Shown here: in pieces, positions 57,447-64,000 of the stretch
Layout: every line of letters begins with the position of its first letter
Numbering within the stretch: position 1 is the stretch's first letter
Origin: Incurvaria masculella
Taxonomy: Eukaryota; Arthropoda; Insecta; Lepidoptera; Incurvariidae
Assembly: GCA_946894095.1 (NCBI GenBank)
Contig: OX335656.1
Span: 5,409,001 to 5,473,000 of the forward strand
Length of the DNA stretch: 64,000 nt
Direction: 5' to 3'
Made by a program: the position numbers and the translations under genes
The notes under the pieces: model-generated
What the model was told of the DNA's origin: nothing
What the model saw: the letters and a program-made list of their open reading frames with translations, nothing else
Databases searched by the model: none

Positions 57447-57910
57447 GGCCCTGGTACTAGCCAAATCGCAAAGTTGCACCCCAAGTTAACTAACTAAGTC
57501 TGACGATTATAAGTATCATTCTTACAATATATGATTCCTTGTCTAGGAATCGAACTATTTTCGTTAATGTATGTTTCCTTTTTCTATACAAAATACATTG
57601 CGGAAACGGTGTCCATTTCCGAACTTTTTTGACTAAATGTAGAAATCTAAAAGCAAATGGAATTTTTTATTTATGCATATATGCTGTTTTTGCTTATATC
57701 TAGAAATCGAATTACTTTCAGATTTCTAATGAGAAAAATATTTTTTTTTATTTTTATTATTATTTAAATAAATGATGGAATAAAAAAATATTAACAATCC
57801 ATTATCAGTCTGGAGTTCTATTTGGATTTGCTGAAGAGTTTTACTACATATTATTACATTTGTTAAAAAGTGCATTTGTACGGCGCGAGTAGTTGTCTAG
57901 TCCTAGCGCC
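57447..57910 (-). mobile_element. TTAA-bounded MITE family 2, copy 2 (inverted)
   Basis: 464 bp between TTAA at 57443-57446 and TTAA at 57911-57914. Nearly identical to the complement of 17240-17710, 40 kb away. Confidence 0.88.
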
Positions 57911-57914
57911 TTAA

Positions 57915-58867
57915 GCATTAGTCTATTGGAATATTTTCCAGCACCTAACGGCTCCTCTCTCAAAGATTCAAATCTGCCATCGAATCTTAGAGAACTAATC
58001 TAAACTTTCCGAAGTCAACAGACGAGCGGACAGATTCAATATCCGGTGCATAGAAAAGCGCAGGGCGTCCGTATGACTTGAAACTGCCAACGAACGATAA
58101 GAAATTTAACCGACCTCCGCTGCCGAGTTCGACGCAAGAAAAGAAGTCGGAGGAACTGCGAAGCTCAGAAGACAGAAATCAAAATGCAAATGTTTGTAGT
58201 GGTTGTCGACTGCGGTAGGGTAAGGCCGATTACGATACGTTATGCGACTGCATATCCGTAATTGGCTGCATAGTCGCAATAATGGTTAACAGCCATATTT
58301 TTGGATGTGTAAAATGCTGTTTATTTTAATTATATTTAAAACATTTTAGGTTTTTAACATTTACGGACATTTACGGTTTTAACACATTTTTAAATCAGTT
58401 AAATCTGACCAAAGGTTCTTGACTCTCAAGAACATCTGTTTAGACCATAGAATCCGAAGTACACACTTTCAGGATTTTGAAGATCATTAAAGATTCTGAA
58501 AGTTTCGTGATAATGGTGTATACATTTAACGTTAATGCTGTTATGGTTGAATTCATGTATGTTTCTATCAAAGATTTTAAAATGTTTACTGCTTAAAACA
58601 AAGTCAGTTAAACAGTAAAAAAATATATGTTAAATACATTCAGTTAAATTATTTAAATTTAAACGGTTATTTAGGATTTAAAAAATCAAAATAACTACTC
58701 TTGATGGTGGTGATAACACATCTGCTCTAGCGGCAATGTTGGACTAAACATTGCAACTGATAGAGGTAACCAATGACATACGCGAAAAAAATCTAGAACA
58801 CATTTCTTTAAAACAAATATTTCTAGATATGCCATAATCGAATTTAGGGATTCAATGGGTCAACCAA
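57915..58867. other. Intergenic; moderate-GC patch 57990-58280
   Basis: No exon or repeat assigned. Confidence 0.35.
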
Positions 58868-59050
58868 TTGGGGGGGCGGGGAAGGGGCGGGGGGTGAGTT
58901 GGCCGCGGCTCGTCAGTTGGCAGCGACAACGTAATCGCGCGCGGTGTTCGCTTCGTTCCCGGCGCGCCGCCCCGTGCACATTGATTTCCTGGAGCGTTTC
59001 CGCTAATATATTCAGCGGAGTCGCGCCACTGTCTCCCGCTAATAACAAAA
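58868..59050. promoter_or_regulatory. GC-box and CpG-rich segment, possible promoter
   Basis: GGGGGGGCGGGGAAGGGGCG (58870-58890) gives two GC-box-like GGGGCGG motifs, followed by CpG-rich sequence to 59050. Transcription direction unclear. Prediction only. Confidence 0.35.
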
Positions 59051-59231
59051 AGGAACTCCTTCTTTACCTTTTTTCTGAAAAATATCGAGAGGGTTGTCTG
59101 TTGCGTGCGGTACAAAGCTATCGATGATATTAATTTCTTCTTGACATGACAGATTACTTCTTAGGACCTTTTTAACCTAATGCTGATAAGCTTAATCTCT
59201 TTTAGGGTTTTTCTTAGCAGCTTGCATCAAT

Positions 59232-59475
59232 ACCAGTGCAGATAATCAGCACTTTAGTAATAAAGGCCCTTTAAGTGTCGATTAAAATAAATCAGCACTT
59301 GGTGAATACCACGCTTAGGGTCTCTTCCACCAAGTACTGATTAGCTTAATTCTCACATTAAAGGGCCTTTATTGCCATCTCGCGAGCGATGCCAGTACAA
59401 GATAATCAGCACTTTAGTAATAAAAGCCCTTTATGTGTCGATTATAATAAATCAGCACATTGTGAAAACCACGCT
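59232..59475. repeat. Three-part repeat: two direct 85-bp units and an inverted partial unit between
   Basis: Units at 59232-59315 and 59391-59475 share GATAATCAGCACTTTAGTAA and the rest of the unit. 59326-59372 is an inverted partial copy that can pair with unit 1. A further inverted remnant lies at about 59180-59205. Confidence 0.78.
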
Positions 59476-59812
59476 AGACTCTTAAGTCTTAGTTATTGTT
59501 GAAATGTACATGTCGCAGCTAAAGAGGTAATAAAATCCAGTTTACTGCACGACTAGTCATTAGTTAAATACCAGCATTTAATTACATTGGATACGAGTAA
59601 ACTAAAAGTGACAGGGTCAATTAAATTTAGTTTTCTTATTCTATGTGAAATAGCCTTCATGTAAGGGTAATTTTCATGTATAGATTCAGCTTGAATGGTT
59701 TTGATGTGGGTTAAGGTATCATATATATTTCGTCCAATTAAGAATCGTGGTGATTAGTAGTAGTCCGCACAGCACGTTTGGAATATATCTCCAACGGACT
59801 AAGTTTCGTTAA

Positions 59813-60298
59813 GGGCGTGATAACACTTGATTGCATACAGTTCCATAAGGACGTAAGTGAAACCACTTATTATATTTAAAAAAAAATACTGCTACTTATT
59901 TTGGAATTTCAGATTGATGCAAGATGCATTAATAGTCTAGCTATATTTAAGACCTATAACGGTAAATATCAGACGCCCATTCTTTGATTAAACTTTTTTT
60001 TAAAGTGTATGAATATTCGTCTTATTTGAGAACACAAAGCTTCAGACTAACCCTGTTACTAATAAACTCAGATAATTATCTTAATAGTTATACAATATTT
60101 TGTCCTTTGCATTGATATGCAGTTTCGAATTCGAGTGGAAGGGATAAAACATTATTTAACTATTCAGACGATGATCTGGGTTTATGAGTAACAGGGTTAC
60201 AGTTTTATGTTTCAATTAAAACTAGACCATCAACCTACATATAAACCTATTTTTCATTTGTTCAGAGCGACTGAATGCAATCAGCTGTTATCACGCCC
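59813..60298. mobile_element. TTAA-bounded MITE family 3
   Basis: 486 bp between TTAA at 59809-59812 and 60299-60302. Ends GGGCGTGATAACACTTGATT and (complement) GGGCGTGATAACAGCTGATT. Contains a second fold-back element at 60048-60199. Confidence 0.86.
60048..60199. mobile_element. Small fold-back MITE nested in family 3 element
   Basis: TAACCCTGTTACTAATAAAC at the left is mirrored by GTTTATGAGTAACAGGGTTA at the right; arms of about 60 bp. The TA at both borders fits a Tc1/mariner-type TA target. Confidence 0.72.
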
Positions 60299-60299
60299 T

Positions 60300-61849
60300 T
60301 AAGCCATTTCGTTAAATGTCGCTTTTAATCATTTAGCTAAGTATACTTTAGTCACACAATTGGAAGGCTTCAATGGACGGATTAGGCGTGAGTGGCTTAT
60401 TAAACCAATTGGGGTTACTTTCATCCTCTGTACAAAACATCATTGATTACGTTTCAGATTGGTAAATTATCGAGGCGGTCGCCACCAGAGCCAAAGTCAA
60501 GGGGTCAGCTATGGACTGGGGAAGCCACAGGCGGGAAGCGGGCGGGCGTTCACCATCACATATTAGGTAATCTATGGTCACAGCTTCCTCCGAGGATATA
60601 TTTAAAATCGGTCGAAAAGTCGGTAGATATTTTCTGTTCTAGTGTTAAAGAGGTCCTATCAAACAAAGTGATAGGGTTGATTCAGTGTATCTGAAATAGA
60701 ACCATGTTTGTTATAAAGTATAAAAAGAGCTCGGACTAGGACAGAGACGGCTTATGGGCTCGGGCATGGAGGTGTAAGTTATTTCTTCACCTCCATGGGC
60801 TCGGGTGCATTTTGATAAACATATTTCCTTGAAAAGCATTACAAATAGCTGCAAATGTCTTTGCGAAAGTTATTTTAAATACTAGGAAGAATTTAGAATA
60901 ATAACATAAGGGGCAGATTATATTTAACCGACTTTAAAAAAAAGAAGTTGATTCTCAATTCGTAGGAATCTTTTTAATTTTCAAAAAAAGAAGTACCCAA
61001 CTTTATTAGAAAACGTTGTTCTATTCCAGATCAGAATCAACCCTAAAATCACGTGCACCTTTTTTGATAAGATTTTATAGATTTGTATTTTCCTTAAATT
61101 TATGTCAAGTGTGTACGTTCGTACATGCTTCAAGAGAACGTAAAAGCAACGAGTAACAGTATACATACGTATAGAAGGGAGACACGTTAGGTTAAGTGAT
61201 TGCACTAACACGCTACGTCTGGCGACGTCAGCGAATGCGAGGATACTAAATTATGAGACGCTTGTTGTCAACTTCATTACCTTGTCGTATGCAGAAGGAA
61301 GATTGCTTGTGTCTGAGAGCTACTTTGATGGAAAAGGCAGGATATTAAATTGGTATCTCGGCGCTTCTTCGAGTTCCGCAATGCACCGTTGGAGCCGCCT
61401 TCTTGGTTGGAACGCAAAGATTCTACGTAAAGTGGGGTAATTACTTTACTTACCTGACGTAAGCATCAAGCAGGCGTAATTATTTTTATTTATTTTTTTA
61501 AATTAAATACAATATTAGTCTGAAAACATTTTTACGTCTTTCGCGATCTAAGTCGGTACTAGTAATATCTCAGAGATACGTTGTTTTAAATCAGGCAATT
61601 CATACTGTGATTCGAAAAAGAAGAGGAAAAATTATACAGGCTGTTTCGAAATATATTAGGAACGTAAAGAATAGGAAGTAGTTATTAGAAGATTAAAATA
61701 AGAAATCATAATTTATGATATTTTGATATCTACGAAATTTAATTTTCTCACCTACCCAAACTCTATTTACGTTTCTTTTTTTATTTATTTTTCCAACCTA
61801 ATAAAGTAAAAAAAAATTTTTTGTAATTTTTCCTTATACAACCATTAAT
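60300..61849. other. Intergenic; patch 61200-61440 and a short hairpin
   Basis: 61200-61440 is GC-richer and repeat-free. A frame at 60443-60694 follows a TTTCAG acceptor-like site but has no recognisable domain. Hairpin at 60766-60796 (ATGGAGGTG/CACCTCCAT) is flanked by two ATGGGCTCGGG direct repeats. Confidence 0.35.
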
Positions 61850-62329
61850 ACAACCCATGTTCTTTCCCTTCTCTTTGGTATATTGAATAGTCCAGCTGCT
61901 CCTAAATATCTTACTGATAGGACAGAACTCCTCTGTTCTCATGGCCTACCTCTCAGATCCTCATATAATTTGCTTCTTGCTATTCTGGGACATAGTTCTT
62001 CATTCTACACAGATTCTTTCGTTGTCAGCGCTGCACGTATGTGGAACCAGCTTCCACTTGATGTACGCACATCTCAGTCAATTACATAATATATTTAAAG
62101 AGCGTCTTAAATGTCATTTCCTTACTTCCTGATTGTTTCTTGTCACATTGTTCTAAAAAATCAAGAGTTTTTTTACCACTATTTATCAAATATATATATA
62201 TGTATTTTTTGTGTGTGTGTAAATCTGTTTATATGTTCTATAATAATAAATGTGTATGTGTATCTCATGTATATTAATATGTTTAAGTGTATGTACGTAT
62301 TTGTATGTAATTTATTTTATTATATCTAA
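61850..62329 (+). pseudogene. Non-LTR retrotransposon 3' end, frameshifted
   Basis: APKYLTDRTELLCSHGLPLR, then SFVVSAARMWNQLPLDVRTS, followed by a stop, with KERLKCHFLTS in another frame: the same C-terminal type as 28340-28560. The 3' UTR is split by the Helitron and resumes at 63226-63318 (GCCCGCCTCACTGCACC). Confidence 0.72.
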
Positions 62330-62520
62330 TCTAATAAATATTATAATGGGGAAAGTTTGTAATGATGGATGAATGGATGTTTGTTACTCTTTCACGTAAA
62401 AACTACTGAATGGATTTTAATGAAACTTTACAATAATATAGCTTATACATCAGAATAGGACATAGGCTACAATTTATAAAGACTTTTACGGGGCTGCGAA
62501 AACGATGCCGGTAGCGATAC

Positions 62521-62630
62521 TTCACACCGGGGGGAGCGGGGCCGGGGGCGGGCCGGGGGCGGGGGCGGGAGCGGGGCCGGGGGCGGGGCGGGCGATCCGA
62601 CGGGGGCGGGTGAGGGGGGGGAGTACGGTT
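62521..62630 (+). repeat. G-rich minisatellite-like tract
   Basis: About 105 bp of GGGGCCGGGGGCGGGC-type units with many G-runs of four or more. Inside the Helitron. Strong G-quadruplex candidate; the proline-rich open frames on the minus strand are by-products. Confidence 0.8.
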
Positions 62631-62839
62631 TGGTATTTTAGGACTACTTGGCAAAATCCTTGAGAACCAATTACTCGATTTAGATGCGAATTGTATCCGT
62701 CTAGCCTGATTCTACTCAAAACTTATAGGCTACATAATATAACGCTTCATTACCTGAAGGGTGAGTAGTGAGTGTTAAATTCTTATAACTTGCGAACCAC
62801 TAACCCGATTTATGTGCGTATTTTATCAATGTATAGGAT

Positions 62840-63010
62840 CTCTGGGAGCTGTCAGGTTCGAGATGGGTTACTGTTTTCGATGTTGAGGCTGGCTGTGGGT
62901 TGGAGTCCACGCAAAACTTACCTACATTACACGTTACTTACTTACTAGGTAAACAATGTTGCAGTGCAAGTGCAGAAAGGTTCTGGTGACAAATGCTTTT
63001 TTTTTAAATA
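62840..63010 (+). mobile_element. SINE fragment (5S type) nested in the Helitron
   Basis: GGTTCGAGATGGGTTACTG (worn box C), TTGAGGCTGGCTGTGGGTTGG and TCCACGCAAAACTTACC follow the order of the 5S-headed SINE; it ends within about 100 bp near a T-run. Confidence 0.55.
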
Positions 63011-63318
63011 GCCACCAAATGTCAACGAAGCTCTAAATGGGAATTATTGGATGTTTCTCATTAAATCATGCTATTTCATCTCGAACGATCTTGATTAAAA
63101 TTGGTAGATGGATACATTGTCATGGACCAGTTTGACCCTATTTTGGATCAGCCATGTCTGATACTTTTTATCCATGAAATAATTTAGCCGACGCTAACCC
63201 GAGCGGAGCCGGGTACCGCAGCTAGTAAATCCATATTTTTAGGTCAGTTAATATATTCTCTAATTCATTTTGTTTTACGTTAATTTTTTTGCCCGCCTCA
63301 CTGCACCTCTCCTACATC

Positions 63319-64000
63319 TCTACACGGTAAAAAAAAATTTCTTGAAATAAAGCAAATTGCTTTGATTCAAAGCAATGCGTGATTCATATATTCGGGAACA
63401 AAATATTTTCTTAAAATAGAATAATTATATTCTTAAAATAGTTACTTTGTTCCAAGAAATTATATACTTGAAATAAGATTTTGCTGGTCTCTTGCTTTAA
63501 GTTGTTAAAGTATTTAAATCAAGATTATCGTAACGTTAATTTAAGTTGCCACTTTTCTTAGTTGAAAATGTATTATTCTTGCTATAAGAAAATAAATAGT
63601 ATGTGCAACAAATTAATTACTTAAATTAAAACAGCATTGTGTTGCCTCAAGTAAATATTTTCTTGGCCTAACCACTACTTTTCTTGGTGTAATAATATCG
63701 TTTCTTCGAACGAAACTATATATTAATTAGACTAAATTTTTTTTTTCTTCAATGAAGTAAATATTTTCTTGGCAAATTCTAAAACTTTTCTTGGTCTACC
63801 AATATCGTTTCTTGTAAGAAAACTATAACATTTTAAGACCAAAACTGTTGTTACTTGAGTTAAGAATATGGTTTCTTGGTCAATGTCTATACTTTTCTTG
63901 GTGAACGAATATCGTTTCTTGAATTAAAACTATAATATTATTAGTCCAATATACATATTTTTTTCAATGAAGTAAATAATTTCTTAGCCAATGCTAATGT
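63319..64000. repeat. AT-rich TTTCTTGGT repeat block, about 107-bp period, runs off right edge
   Basis: ACTTTTCTTGGTGTAATAAT at about 63676, ACTTTTCTTGGTCTACCAAT at about 63785 and ACTTTTCTTGGTGAACGAAT at about 63892 head successive units. GAAGTAAATATTTTCTTGGC recurs too. Before 63640 the block is less ordered and starts with ACACGGTAAAAAAAAA. Satellite or element interior; the class is unknown. Confidence 0.7.

Larger units (their letters stand above)
62330..63225 (+). mobile_element. Helitron, non-autonomous, lepidopteran type (896 bp)
   Basis: 5' end TCTAATAAATATTATAATGG and the GTTTGTTACTCTTTCACG segment match the common lepidopteran Helitron pattern. The 3' end has a hairpin (ACCCGAGCGGAGCCGGGT) 9 bp before CTAG, followed by host T; host A precedes the 5' TC, so it sits between A and T as Helitrons do. 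Contains a G-rich tract and a SINE fragment; no Rep/helicase. Confidence 0.82.

Noticed and set aside
62403..62719. Proline/arginine-rich open frames
   Set aside because: By-product of the G-rich tract on the opposite strand; no start context or domain.

Overview
The window looks like a piece of an insect nuclear genome, most probably a moth or butterfly. It is AT-rich, has intron-containing secreted carboxylesterase genes, carries a cecropia-type mariner, has a short CCTAA (insect telomere type) tract, a Helitron whose ends match the pattern I know from lepidopteran elements, and dozens of short interspersed repeats. The order-level assignment is an inference from this repeat and gene mix; no species can be named. 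No prokaryotic features (operons, Shine-Dalgarno sites, CRISPR) are expected or seen.

Positions 1-14663 hold the only convincing host genes: three carboxyl/cholinesterase-family (COE) genes in a head-to-tail array, all on the minus strand. COE-1 (1-1073) runs off the left edge, COE-2 (3788-7648) and COE-3 (11449-14663) are complete. The two complete genes have three exons, with introns at the same places: phase 0 after the Asn-Arg-Phe/Lys-Arg-Phe segment near residue 60, and phase 2 just before a conserved Asn-Pro-Thr-Pro segment near the C terminus. COE-1 shows the first of these introns. Spliced products are 545 and 542 residues with signal peptides, HGGGF oxyanion motif, GESAGA nucleophile elbow, and the acidic and histidine triad positions, so both should be active secreted esterases. 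COE-1 and COE-2 are recent duplicates.

Positions 14664-64000 are essentially a gene desert filled with mobile-element remains: a nearly intact mariner (25621-26905, one in-frame stop); at least four families of non-autonomous elements bounded by TTAA (piggyBac-type target duplications), one of them present five times; non-LTR retrotransposon 3' ends (four); a Helitron (62330-63225) inserted into one of those; several fold-back elements; and a SINE group with about twenty copies. The SINEs share one 3' body but carry either a tRNA-like head or a head derived from 5S rRNA, which is the most unusual feature of the window.

Between the repeats are a few non-repetitive, GC- or CpG-richer patches (about 22.6, 24.7, 38.1, 45.9, 49.9, 58.9 and 61.3 kb). 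Some look like promoters or first non-coding exons of genes outside the window, and others may be conserved regulatory sequence. One short candidate coding exon with a signal peptide and a consensus splice donor lies at 42313-42504 (minus). The right edge runs into a roughly 107-bp-period AT-rich tandem repeat.
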